42,314 bases of DNA from a virus: positions 1-42,314 of the IMG/VR virus record IMGVR_UViG_3300009285_005050; one strand, given 5' to 3'. A model generated the notes under the pieces. That model was not told the origin of the DNA. It did not search any database and was given only the letters and a program-made list of their open reading frames with translations. Both the position numbers and the translations under genes were made by a program. Numbering within the stretch: position 1 is the stretch's first letter; the number at the start of each line of letters is the position of its first letter. Below are positions 15,703 through 22,315 of the stretch, piece after piece.

Positions 15703-16491
15703 ATGACACAGGAGTTGGTGCGGTTTTCCATCGAACCGAAAACGTTCGACGAGATGATGAAGTATGCCGAACTGATCGCCAAGAGCAGTCTCGTGCCGCG
15801 CGCCTACCAGGGCAAGCCCGGCGACATTCTGATTGCGATTCAAATGGGGCAAGAAGTCGGCTTGAAGCCGCTCCAAGCCCTGCAAAACATTTCCTGCATC
15901 AACGGGCGACCGTGCATTTGGGGGGATGCGCCGCTGGCGCTCGTCCGCAATTCGGGATTGCTCGAAGATTTCCGCGAGGACTTCAACGAGCAGACCTTCA
16001 CATCCACCTGCCAGGCCAAGCGCAAAGGCCAGCCCTCGCCGATCATCCGCACCTACGGCAAGGTCGATGCGGAGAAGGCAAAACTCTGGAACAAAGAGGG
16101 CACCTGGCAGACCAACCCCAAGCGCATGACGCAACTGCGGGCGCGCGCGTTTACGCTGCGCGACGGTTTCTCCGACGTCCTGCAAGGCTTGATCATCGGC
16201 GAAGAGCAGGAAGATGTGCCGACGACCAACGGCGATGCCTTGCCAGCGCCGCCGGCCCCGCCATCCGCCCCGAAGCGGTTGAGTGACACCGCCGCGCCAG
16301 CAGCAGCACCCTACGCACCAGTCCCGGCATGGCGCAAGATCGAGGCCGCGAAGCGTGAGGGCTCCTGCCTGCCGTGCCAATCGCCCATTCTCGCCGGCGC
16401 ACCGTACTACCTCAATGCCGCAGGCCAAGCGTTCTGCGAACCCTGCTACACCGGAGCCAGCCGTGAGCCAGGCGACGACGGCCAAGGTTGA
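15703..16491 (+). CDS. RecT-like single-strand annealing protein
   Basis: Start chosen at ATG 15703 behind AAGGAGAGCGGGA. The 262-residue protein has the conserved core of a phage recombinase family usually annotated RecT-like: SSLVPRAYQGKPGDILIAIQ, MGQEVGLKPLQALQ, NISCINGRPCIWGDAPLALV, and later PKRMTQLRARAFTLRD. Such proteins anneal complementary single strands during phage recombination. After an Ala/Pro linker, the C-terminus adds a CLPCQ...FCEPCY zinc-knuckle pair. It overlaps the start of a PD-(D/E)XK nuclease, the usual SSAP-exonuclease pairing. The exact superfamily cannot be proven by eye. Confidence 0.65.
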   Translation: MTQELVRFSIEPKTFDEMMKYAELIAKSSLVPRAYQGKPGDILIAIQMGQEVGLKPLQALQNISCINGRPCIWGDAPLALVRNSGLLEDFREDFNEQTFTSTCQAKRKGQPSPIIRTYGKVDAEKAKLWNKEGTWQTNPKRMTQLRARAFTLRDGFSDVLQGLIIGEEQEDVPTTNGDALPAPPAPPSAPKRLSDTAAPAAAPYAPVPAWRKIEAAKREGSCLPCQSPILAGAPYYLNAAGQAFCEPCYTGASREPGDDGQG

Positions 16492-17068
16492 GGCCGGGCA
16501 CCTCTTCACGTTTGACGCGGTGGCGCACATCTACCGGCTGGATGGCGTCATCATTCCAGGCGTCAGCGATTGCCTCGAAGAAGCCGGATTGAAGCACCAA
16601 TGGCACGGCTTCCAAGAGGCGCAGTGGCGCGGGCTGCACGTCCACAATGCCTGCGAACTGCTGGACTACAACGACCTCGATTTCAACAGCGTCCACGAGG
16701 GCTGGCTGGGCTACGTCCGTGCCTACGAGCGATTCAAGCAAGACACGGGCTTCGTGCCGGAACTCATCGAGACGCAGATGTACCACCCGTTTTTCCGCTT
16801 CGGTGGCACGTGCGACCGCTTCGGCCGCATAGACGGACAGCGCGTACAAATCGAGATCAAGACTGGCGGCGAAGAAGACTGGCATCGCTGGCAGACCGCG
16901 GGCTACAACCTGCTGGCCGGTGAGCCGTGGCTGACCGCGGAGCGGCACAACCTGTACTTGCAGGAGGACGGCACGTACCGGCTGGTGGAACGCACCGACG
17001 CCAGCGACTTCCCGACGTTTCTGGCGGCCGTTACGATCACCCACGCGAAACGGAGGATGCAGCGATGA
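16463..17068 (+). CDS. PD-(D/E)XK exonuclease, recombination partner
   Basis: The frame is open far upstream; I chose GTG 16463, which follows GGAGCCAGCC and overlaps the annealing protein by 29 bp. An in-frame ATG at 16415 is an alternative. The 201-residue protein carries the RecB/YqaJ-like nuclease core: GLHVHNACELLD, then GGTCDRFGRID with Asp118, then VQIEIKTGG with Glu131-x-Lys133, then HRWQTAGYNLL as the Gln motif. This order (H-D-ExK-Q) marks nucleases that resect double-stranded ends to feed an annealing protein. Its stop overlaps the next start by ATGA. Confidence 0.7.
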   Translation: MSQATTAKVEAGHLFTFDAVAHIYRLDGVIIPGVSDCLEEAGLKHQWHGFQEAQWRGLHVHNACELLDYNDLDFNSVHEGWLGYVRAYERFKQDTGFVPELIETQMYHPFFRFGGTCDRFGRIDGQRVQIEIKTGGEEDWHRWQTAGYNLLAGEPWLTAERHNLYLQEDGTYRLVERTDASDFPTFLAAVTITHAKRRMQR

Positions 17069-17730
17069 GCACGACCCTGATCGAAATGCCCGAGACGGAT
17101 TCTTTGCAGCAGGAGCACGCGCCCCTGTTAAGCCGCGCCCATGATGCCATCGTGACCGATGCTGGCAGTTACGCCGTCGTGTCGGACGTGTACAAGCAGA
17201 TCGTCACGCGGATCCGCGTCGTGGAAGACTTCTTCAGGCCGATGAAGCAGAGCATTGACCAGGCGAAAAAGGTCGTGCTGGACCGCGAGAAGTTGGTGCG
17301 GGTGCCGCTGGAAGTGGGTCGTGACCGCTGCAACGACCTGCTGGTGTCCTACCGTCAATCCGAAGAGCGCCAGCGCGTGGTGGCCGAGCGTCAGGCGCGC
17401 GAGGACGCGCAACTGGCCGAAGCCGAACAGCGCGAGAAGTTGGGCGATCATCGCGGCGCTGAGCAAGCGTTGAATGGGCAGGGCGTCGTCAGCGTCAGCA
17501 TTCCGTCGTCGGTGCCGCAGGTGGAAGGCCAGTCCATGCGCGAGAACTGGTCTGCCGATGTGATTGACCTGATGGCACTGGTCAGGGCGATTGCGGCTGG
17601 CACCGCGCCGCTGGCCTGTGTCGAGCCGTGCATGCCCGTGCTGAATGGTCAGGCGCGCGCGTTGAAGGCGCAGTTGAACGTACCAGGCGTCCGTGCGGTC
17701 AACAAGCCGACGCTGGCGCAACGCAGGTAA
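17065..17730 (+). CDS. Coiled-coil protein of the recombination cassette
   Basis: A 221-residue protein with start ATG 17065 in an ATGA overlap. Residues 30-150 are a long charged helix (MKQSIDQAKKVVLDREKLVR ... ERQAREDAQLAEAEQREKLG). The C-terminal domain contains NWSADVIDLMALVRAIAAG and GVRAVNKPTLAQRR, a tail I associate with proteins beside phage recombinases. Function is not established; an exonuclease inhibitor or structural adaptor is possible. Confidence 0.5.
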   Translation: MSTTLIEMPETDSLQQEHAPLLSRAHDAIVTDAGSYAVVSDVYKQIVTRIRVVEDFFRPMKQSIDQAKKVVLDREKLVRVPLEVGRDRCNDLLVSYRQSEERQRVVAERQAREDAQLAEAEQREKLGDHRGAEQALNGQGVVSVSIPSSVPQVEGQSMRENWSADVIDLMALVRAIAAGTAPLACVEPCMPVLNGQARALKAQLNVPGVRAVNKPTLAQRR

Positions 17731-17737
17731 TTCATGC

Positions 17738-17798
17738 CCACCCCCGCCCGTGCTGCGTCCTTAGGCGGCGCTGATGGGCTTCCATCAGCCGGGGGTGG
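17738..17798 (+). ncRNA. Compact two-stem RNA element between genes
   Basis: CCACCCCCG (17738-17746) pairs perfectly with CGGGGGTGG (17790-17798). Inside, GCTGATGG-GCTT-CCATCAGC (17770-17789) is a perfect 8-bp tetraloop hairpin whose 3' end abuts the outer strand, allowing coaxial stacking. It sits in the largest gap of this operon and ends 19 nt before an ATG with a GGAG site. No T-run follows, so termination is unlikely. A translational or processing element is suggested. Confidence 0.5.
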
Positions 17799-17824
17799 AG
17801 TGAGTTGGAGTTAACACATGAAAA

Positions 17825-17950
17825 ATGCTGCTCTCCAGGTTGCGCTTTAGCGATGCGGATCGCCGGCCGAAAACGTCAAGTCGAATCGTCCCGCAAGTCG
17901 CGGAGCACATCGCATGGGCGATCAGACACGCGATAGAGGCCAACCCATGA
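17825..17950 (+). CDS. Possible small early protein
   Basis: A 41-residue frame from ATG 17825 to TGA 17950, which overlaps the next ATG (ATGA). It reads as a plausible soluble helix (RIVPQVAEHIAWAIRHAIEA). The GGAG site at about 17808 is better placed for the overlapping 10-residue frame at 17818, so translation may be coupled. Support is the coupling pattern and composition only. Confidence 0.4.
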   Translation: MLLSRLRFSDADRRPKTSSRIVPQVAEHIAWAIRHAIEANP

Positions 17951-18099
17951 GCCAGCCCCTCATCGACTGCGCCGCGTGCGGACGACGCACGAATCGCTGG
18001 CGCAGTATCCGTCGGCATCGGCTGTGCCTGGTGTGCGCACGGAGTGCCGAGCGGGTGGTGGAGAACACGTACTACCCGACGGTGGAGAATGCGACATGA
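17947..18099 (+). CDS. 50-residue zinc-finger protein
   Basis: Start ATG 17947 in an ATGA overlap. It has CAACGRRTNRW and LCLVCARS, a CxxC pair separated by about 17 residues with many Arg between. This suggests a nucleic-acid-binding zinc ribbon. Its stop overlaps the next ATG. Confidence 0.55.
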   Translation: MSQPLIDCAACGRRTNRWRSIRRHRLCLVCARSAERVVENTYYPTVENAT

Positions 18100-18269
18100 C
18101 CACGCCCGAACCCTCCGGTTTTTGTTGGGCCTGCGGTCGCGTCTGCCCCGCGCTCTACTGCAACGAGAAATGCCGACGCGCTTATGCGCAGTCGCAGGAG
18201 ACCATCGAACAGCGCGGGACGAAGCGCGGCAAGCGGGCGGGCTATGGTGTCGGAGGGTCTACGCACTGA
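18096..18269 (+). CDS. 57-residue zinc-finger protein
   Basis: Start ATG 18096 in an ATGA overlap. The N-terminal half has FCWACGRVCPALYCNEKCRR, a dense Cys cluster like small treble-clef or MYND-like knuckles; the C-terminal half is basic (QRGTKRGKRAGYG). It may bind nucleic acid. The YC-x-x-KCR end recurs in the small protein at 19774, so the two may be related. Confidence 0.55.
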   Translation: MTTPEPSGFCWACGRVCPALYCNEKCRRAYAQSQETIEQRGTKRGKRAGYGVGGSTH

Positions 18270-18598
18270 TGAGCCAAGCCGACACGATCCTTGCCCTCCT
18301 GCGCGAAGGGCCGAAGACGCTGCGGATGATCGCCGCCCATCCGTCCGGTGTCTTCTACGAATTCCGCAGTCGCGTGTCAGAATTGCGCGATGACGGGTTT
18401 GACATACGGTGCCATCGTCTGACCGCCGCCGGACTGTGCCGCGGCTGCGCGGGGTCGGCGCGGTTGACGGAGGCGCAGCCGGTCGCGCCCTCGCCGTGGT
18501 GTCCAGCGGTGGCGTTGGGCGAGCCGGCGTATCAGTGGCACAATCACACGCGCATTGAATCTGGCGGCCAGCTTGTGCTGCATGGGATGGGGGCGTAG
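18269..18598 (+). CDS. Winged-helix DNA-binding protein
   Basis: A 109-residue protein with start ATG 18269 (TGATG junction). Residues 5-50 read as a winged helix-turn-helix: DTILALLREGPKTLRMIAAH, then EFRSRVSELRDDGFDIRCHR as recognition helix and wing. This fold is common in small phage proteins that help regulate transcription or recombination. A CRGC knuckle follows. Its gene ends 8 bp before the promoter at 18606, so it could control that promoter or the palindrome at 14682. The target is inference. Confidence 0.55.
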   Translation: MSQADTILALLREGPKTLRMIAAHPSGVFYEFRSRVSELRDDGFDIRCHRLTAAGLCRGCAGSARLTEAQPVAPSPWCPAVALGEPAYQWHNHTRIESGGQLVLHGMGA

Positions 18599-18605
18599 AT
18601 GGGGC

Positions 18606-18634
18606 TTGACGCGCAACGGCGACGGGTGTAGCAT
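18606..18634 (+). promoter_or_regulatory. Sigma70 promoter for the replication genes
   Basis: -35 TTGACG at 18606-18611, 17-bp spacer, -10 TAGCAT at 18629-18634 with TG directly before it. Transcription would start near 18641, immediately before the first strand of the long stem at 18644. Confidence 0.6.
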
Positions 18635-18643
18635 CCAATACAT

Positions 18644-18761
18644 GAGACTTGCCCATGCGAACCTGCACACCACACGCTACCACCCGGCACGCTAACCGCG
18701 TCGTCGGGTGTTCCTGTGTTGGGGCCGCTAATGTCTGGCACCGAAAAGACGGGCAAGTCTC
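18644..18761 (+). ncRNA. Structured leader RNA with three-way junction
   Basis: GAGACTTGCCC (18644-18654) is the exact reverse complement of GGGCAAGTCTC (18751-18761), an 11-bp closing stem starting about 3 nt after the predicted transcription start. Inside lies a hairpin of about 12 pairs: CACCCG (18681) with CGGGTG (18705), continuing through ACGC-taacc-GCGT with one bulged C. A third stem GTCT (18733-18736) with AGAC (18747-18750) abuts the closing strand. The fold is a three-way junction in a 170-nt leader before the gene at 18812. It matches no riboswitch class I recognise; a c4-like regulatory RNA is an alternative. Confidence 0.55.
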
Positions 18762-18811
18762 ACGGTGGCTGTCAAGACAACGGCGGCCCTTCTCTTGTTT
18801 TCGAGGACGCA

Positions 18812-19156
18812 ATGGCGTGGCGTAAAAGTTGGTCGAAGCAGAATTTGGCGCCCGACGGCACCAAGCGCCGCCTCACACCAGAACAACGGAGTGTTTGGGA
18901 TGACTGCCTCGACTTCGCGGAAATGAACCTGCACACCGGCACGCTCTGGGTGGGGCCGCACGTGATGGTCACCGCCGAGCAACTGGCCGCGATCTTCAAG
19001 ACGCCCGCTCGCGTGGTGAAGATCGCGCTTAAGCGGTTTATGGATTTGGAAATGCTGACAGGTGATGGTGTCGTCATTAACTGGCCGAAGTACCAGAGTG
19101 AGTACCAACGGCAGAAACCGTACCGAGTAAAATCGGCAGGAAAGGTTACAACATGA
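18812..19156 (+). CDS. Replisome-organiser-like protein, N-terminal HTH part
   Basis: Start chosen at ATG 18812 behind TCGAGGACGCA; the frame is open upstream to 18716 but that part is leader RNA. The 114-residue protein contains a helix-turn-helix-like segment (HVMVTAEQLAAIFKTPARVV, then FMDLEMLTGDGVVINWPKYQ) and ends YQSEYQRQKPYRVKSAGKV. This layout is that of the N-terminal half of phage replisome organisers/replication initiators, where a 'RYQ-x-x-Y-R' linker precedes the C-terminal region. The next gene continues in the +1 frame. Confidence 0.55.
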   Translation: MAWRKSWSKQNLAPDGTKRRLTPEQRSVWDDCLDFAEMNLHTGTLWVGPHVMVTAEQLAAIFKTPARVVKIALKRFMDLEMLTGDGVVINWPKYQSEYQRQKPYRVKSAGKVTT

Positions 19157-19274
19157 AGTTACAAGGTGAAGTTACAAGCACATTAGATGCACACCTTGTA
19201 ACTAAAACTTTTGCACAGGGTGTAACACCAGATAGCAGAGTACAGAGTACAGATAACAGACGTCAGAATGACGT
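19145..19274. other. Iteron cluster, putative replication origin
   Basis: GTTACAA is repeated at 19145, 19158 and 19171 with an exact 13-bp period; the first two units differ by 2 of 13 bases. CACCTTGTAAC (19192-19202) is the exact inverse of GTTACAAGGTG (19158-19168), and a diverged inverse copy GTGTAAC follows near 19220. Next come AGTACAGAGTACAGATAACAG repeats, then ACGTCA-GAA-TGACGT (19260-19274). The block is strikingly AT-rich against its surroundings. It lies across the junction of the two replication genes, as lambda ori lies within gene O. Confidence 0.6.
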
Positions 19275-19689
19275 AAAGAATAAAGATGACGCAAAAACCG
19301 CCGTTGCGCCTCCGGCGCCATCCCTGCCTGACGGCCAGGACGCCCGACGCCGGTTCCTGCAACACGTCACCAGAGCCCTCAAGACCAAGACCGGCTGCAC
19401 CGCAGCCGATGCGAACCGCTCCGCCAAGCAGGTTTTCCGTGTGGTGGTGGCCTTCGCCGCGGAAGACCTGGCGCGCTGGGACTGGCTGGCGCAGCAGTTC
19501 GACTTCCTGCCGCGTGGCCGCGATCTAGGCTGGTACGTCTGCGCCATAACCGATCTCGTGGCCGATGCGCGGTGCGCAGCGAAGGAAGCGGCGGTCAGAG
19601 GGCGCGGCTACAGCAGCACGGACGAGCCGGCGCCGGCCAGCGTGATCGCGCAGATGGCCTTGGCGAGCATGATGGGAGCGGAGCGATGA
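19153..19689 (+). CDS. Replisome-organiser-like protein, C-terminal part
   Basis: A 178-residue protein starting at the ATG of an ATGA overlap. Residues 1-50 are encoded by the AT-rich iteron block and look like a disordered linker. Residues 60-160 form a helical domain (ARRRFLQHVTRALKTKTG, SAKQVFRVVVAFAAEDLARW). With the gene upstream it resembles the two halves of one phage replication initiator, here split into separate coupled frames. Initiators of this type load host replication proteins at the origin; no helicase loader or polymerase is encoded elsewhere in the window. Confidence 0.45.
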   Translation: MKLQGEVTSTLDAHLVTKTFAQGVTPDSRVQSTDNRRQNDVKNKDDAKTAVAPPAPSLPDGQDARRRFLQHVTRALKTKTGCTAADANRSAKQVFRVVVAFAAEDLARWDWLAQQFDFLPRGRDLGWYVCAITDLVADARCAAKEAAVRGRGYSSTDEPAPASVIAQMALASMMGAER

Positions 19690-19739
19690 GCGGCCAGTCC
19701 GTAAACGCACTCCTTGACAATTACTACAATAAACGATAA
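19686..19739 (+). CDS. Possible 17-residue peptide
   Basis: ATG 19686 forms an ATGA overlap with the previous stop and the frame ends at TAA 19737-19739. The 17 codons overlap the promoter at 19714. This may simply be a readthrough tail; only the coupling pattern supports it. Confidence 0.2.
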   Translation: MSGQSVNALLDNYYNKR

Positions 19740-19742
19740 CGT
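19714..19742 (+). promoter_or_regulatory. Probable promoter upstream of the RNA ligase cluster
   Basis: A perfect -35 TTGACA (19714-19719) is followed after 17 bp by a poor -10 TAACGT (19737-19742). The AT-rich spacer and the 84-bp gap before the next well-placed ribosome site (AAGGAGGGG near 19759) support promoter activity. Confidence 0.45.
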
Positions 19743-19773
19743 ACTCCTAACGGCACCAAGGAGGGGCGATAGG

Positions 19774-19908
19774 ATGGCGAAACAAGGGATGGGTCGTTGC
19801 GAGGTCTGCAAGAAGGAAATGCCGATGCGTGTATTTTGGAAAAAATACTGCTCAGCGAAGTGCCGATTAATTGGATGGGCGCAACGGCAAGCAAGCAAAA
19901 CCGCATGA
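19774..19908 (+). CDS. 44-residue zinc-finger protein
   Basis: Start ATG 19774 with AAGGAGGGGCGATAGG upstream. The sequence has CEVCKKEMPMRVFWKKYCSAKCR, four Cys in a CxxC-x(12)-CxxxC arrangement like small treble-clef fingers, and a basic C-terminus. It overlaps the RNA ligase start by ATGA. It may bind RNA or DNA; unknown. Confidence 0.55.
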   Translation: MAKQGMGRCEVCKKEMPMRVFWKKYCSAKCRLIGWAQRQASKTA

Positions 19909-20816
19909 TCACCACGAGGATGGCGGCCATGAGTTATCTGCATATTGACAATCTCTACAAGGCCCAGGACATCTTGGCCTTTCGCACCTGCTATGCGCTG
20001 GAAAAGATTCATGGCACGTCCGCACACATCGCCTGGCACCAGGGGGCAGTTACGTTCTTTTCTGGCGGCGAATCGGCTTCGCGCTTCGTGGCCTTATTTG
20101 ATGCCATGGTGCTGGCCGAGCGTTTTCAGTCGAGATTCATGCTCTCCGACACCGTGGTCATCTATGGGGAAGCCTACGGCGGCAAGCAACAGGGGATGCG
20201 GAAGACCTACGGCGATGCCTTGCGGTTTATCGCTTTCGATGTACAGATAAACACAAGCTGGCTAGCCGTACCGCAAGCAGCAGAACTGGTGGCGCATCTC
20301 GGTGTGGAGTTTGTCGATTTTGCCGAAGTGTCCACCGATTTGGTGCGTCTGGATGCCGAGCGCGATAAGCCGTCCACGCAGGCGGTGCGGAATGGCATCC
20401 TCACGCCACAATTACGGGAAGGGGTGGTGCTCCGTCCACCCTTTGAGGTACGTACCAACAACGGCGATCGGGTCATCGCCAAGCATAAGCGTCCTGAATT
20501 TTCCGAGCGTGGACGAGCACGGGTAGAACTCGACCCGACGAAGCGTGAGACATTGCACCACGCCGATGCGATTGCCATGGAATGGGTGACCCCACAACGT
20601 CTGGAGCATGTGCTCGACCACATCCTGGCGGCACGTCCAGAGAAAACGCTGGAGATGCGTGACATCCCCGCCATCGTGACGGACATGATTGCGGACATCC
20701 TGCGTGAAGCTCAGTATGAAATCATCGATAGCAAACCTGCGCGTCGTGCTATTGGCCAACGAACTGTGCATCTGTTCAAACAATGGCTCACCGCGTCGTT
20801 GAGAGTACAGCCATGA
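19905..20816 (+). CDS. RNA ligase, Rnl2-like nucleotidyltransferase fold
   Basis: Start at ATG 19905 (ATGA overlap); ATG 19929 behind AGGATGG is an alternative, and both keep all motifs. The 303-residue protein shows the ordered ligase motifs: I, EKIHGTSAHI with nucleophile Lys34; III, VVIYGEAYGG; IIIa, FIAFDVQI; IV, EGVVLRPP; V, VIAKHKRPEF. These belong to ATP-dependent RNA ligases of the T4 Rnl2 group, which seal nicks in RNA after Lys-AMP formation. The C-terminal 100 residues are helical. No polynucleotide kinase/phosphatase partner is visible, so it may repair tRNA cut by host defences using host end-healing; that is inference. Confidence 0.8.
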   Translation: MITTRMAAMSYLHIDNLYKAQDILAFRTCYALEKIHGTSAHIAWHQGAVTFFSGGESASRFVALFDAMVLAERFQSRFMLSDTVVIYGEAYGGKQQGMRKTYGDALRFIAFDVQINTSWLAVPQAAELVAHLGVEFVDFAEVSTDLVRLDAERDKPSTQAVRNGILTPQLREGVVLRPPFEVRTNNGDRVIAKHKRPEFSERGRARVELDPTKRETLHHADAIAMEWVTPQRLEHVLDHILAARPEKTLEMRDIPAIVTDMIADILREAQYEIIDSKPARRAIGQRTVHLFKQWLTASLRVQP

Positions 20817-21151
20817 CTCCCCTCCTGGCCTACCTGGACACGATACGGGCACGGTTGGAAAACCCCTCAGGGTATGCGCCAGACCATGTCGCTATCACCA
20901 TGCTCTGCGACCTCGACCGCTTGGAACGGCTGGCGCGGGCGGCAGAGGAACTCACCGAGTACGTGACTCACGAGGATGATTGCACGTCGGCACAGTGGAC
21001 AGCGGGAGAACCGACCCCTGATGGGGGCTATCGCTCGAAGTACGCTGGGCAGTGGTATGCCAGAGGCGAAGCCGTTCCCTGCGAATGTGGGTTGCGAGAT
21101 AAAGTCGCCCGCTGGGAGGCCATCAGCGAGGAGGTGGCGCGTGAAGACTAA
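20813..21151 (+). CDS. Early hypothetical protein
   Basis: A 112-residue protein starting at the ATG of an ATGA overlap. It has an N-terminal helix with LDRLERLARAAEELTEYV, then HEDDCTSAQWT and a C-terminal CECGLRDK. The LDRLERLA segment resembles the starts of the proteins at 22580 and 23303. The mix of a helical segment and Cys/His pairs is common in small phage accessory proteins. Function unknown. Confidence 0.5.
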   Translation: MTPLLAYLDTIRARLENPSGYAPDHVAITMLCDLDRLERLARAAEELTEYVTHEDDCTSAQWTAGEPTPDGGYRSKYAGQWYARGEAVPCECGLRDKVARWEAISEEVARED

Positions 21152-21356
21152 GCCGAAGTGTCAGTGTGGGCATACCAAAACAGCGCATCTATCCGACAAA
21201 ATCAATACCGCCATTTCCGCCGCTGTGCGGGAGGCGTTGGAGCGGTGGGGGCGGCATGAAGATGATTGTAATATACGAAAAGTGTATGCCGTTGTTGTCG
21301 GCTTTACCAATAGTTGCACCTGCGGCCTCACCGCCGCCCAAGGAGGGACAGCATGA
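21141..21356 (+). CDS. 71-residue Cys/His-containing early protein
   Basis: Start chosen at GTG 21141 (GAGGTGGCGC upstream), overlapping the previous gene by 11 bp. It opens with KCQCGHTKTAH, continues with a helix (NTAISAAVREALERWG), then HEDDCN and ends SCTCGLTAAQ. The spaced Cys/His pairs and the HEDDC motif shared with the gene before it suggest related metal-binding proteins. Function unknown. Confidence 0.5.
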   Translation: MKTKPKCQCGHTKTAHLSDKINTAISAAVREALERWGRHEDDCNIRKVYAVVVGFTNSCTCGLTAAQGGTA

Positions 21357-21388
21357 CACCCCCAGCGGATGGTGGAGCCCCCCGATGA
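21353..21388 (+). CDS. Possible 11-residue coupling peptide
   Basis: An 11-codon frame whose ATG overlaps the previous stop (ATGA at 21353) and whose TGA overlaps the next ATG (ATGA at 21385). It encodes MTPPADGGAPR. Its likely role is to carry terminating ribosomes to the next gene rather than to make a functional peptide. Confidence 0.3.
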   Translation: MTPPADGGAPR

Positions 21389-21846
21389 CCGACCTACAAC
21401 ATGTGGTCGCGGTGTTGTTTGACCTGTATGGGCAAGTTGACCAAGCAGGGCAGGCGGGAACCTACGTTAACAGTCCCTCAATGGCTGAAGCGATGAGGCA
21501 CGCAGAGGCCATCCTCAATGAGCACGGGCCTCTTGCAGGCGTTACCATGACCGACCAGCAAGAGTCCATGCCAATGGAACCACGTCCCGAAGCCGTGGCC
21601 GCTGACCTGTATTTCGCGGGCTTGCGTCTGATGGGCTTTGCCTTTGAACCCCAGGCCGAGCAGGAGGCGTGTCGGATGCTGGCGGAACATTTTCAGACCG
21701 TCCGGCAGGAGGGGTTCGCGCAAGGCAGGGCGGAGGAACGGGAACGGTGTGCGGACATGGCAGAGCGTTGGGGGTGTCTGGATCATCGAGAACCAGAGGC
21801 GGCGTTGCGGCGATTGGCCGCAACCATCCGCCGCGGTGCCGCATGA
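21385..21846 (+). CDS. Early hypothetical protein with helical C-terminus
   Basis: The frame is open upstream, but ATG 21385 is coupled to the preceding mini-frame. The 153-residue protein has a C-terminal helical region of the form MLAEHFQTVRQEGFAQGRAE, then ERCADMAERWG and RRLAATIRRG. Such 'E-G-x-A-x-G-x-A-x-x-R-x-R-C' tails are frequent in phage ead/Ea22-like early proteins. No defined function. Confidence 0.5.
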   Translation: MTDLQHVVAVLFDLYGQVDQAGQAGTYVNSPSMAEAMRHAEAILNEHGPLAGVTMTDQQESMPMEPRPEAVAADLYFAGLRLMGFAFEPQAEQEACRMLAEHFQTVRQEGFAQGRAEERERCADMAERWGCLDHREPEAALRRLAATIRRGAA

Positions 21847-22091
21847 CAGAAAAAGCGCTTCATTCACAGACGCTACACGTAGAATGCGAACGTGCTTTGC
21901 GAGCCAAATGCCGATGGGAAGGGATGACACGAGTAGCCATTTTGAACGAGTGGACTGATAGTGTTTGCGGAGCATGTCAGGCCAATGTCCGGCGGCCAAA
22001 ATCGTCAACGTGGAAGAATCCGTGCAACGATGCTCCCTTGGAATCGATTGTACATATGGCTGATAGGTTATCGAGCTATGGTGCCGCATGA
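21843..22091 (+). CDS. Early hypothetical protein, less GC-rich
   Basis: An 82-residue protein from the ATG of an ATGA overlap. It contains CERALRAKCRWEG and a CGACQ knuckle, then KNPCNDAPL. The coding DNA is visibly less GC-rich than its neighbours, suggesting more recent gain. Its stop overlaps the next ATG. Unknown. Confidence 0.5.
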   Translation: MTEKALHSQTLHVECERALRAKCRWEGMTRVAILNEWTDSVCGACQANVRRPKSSTWKNPCNDAPLESIVHMADRLSSYGAA

Positions 22092-22315
22092 AACGCCGCT
22101 GGCGCTTGAGCGCCCATGTCACAGCCATTCTCCGTCCTGACCTGCAAGATGTGGAGTTGCAGATTGGTGGCATCCAGCGGGTCGGGTTAACCTACAGGGA
22201 ATGCGAGCAGTTCTGGCGGATGTGGACGGCCACGATGAAAGAGCATACCACACCACCGACGGAGCGAGCACGCATACGCACACAGCATTGTCATGACATT
22301 CGAGGTGTCGAATGA
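22088..22315 (+). CDS. Small basic early protein
   Basis: A 75-residue protein from the ATG of an ATGA overlap. It starts MKRRWRLSAHV and has a central segment LTYRECEQFWRMWTATMKEH; the C-terminus is Arg/His-rich. No motif recognised. Coupled to the next gene by ATGA at 22312. Confidence 0.45.
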   Translation: MKRRWRLSAHVTAILRPDLQDVELQIGGIQRVGLTYRECEQFWRMWTATMKEHTTPPTERARIRTQHCHDIRGVE

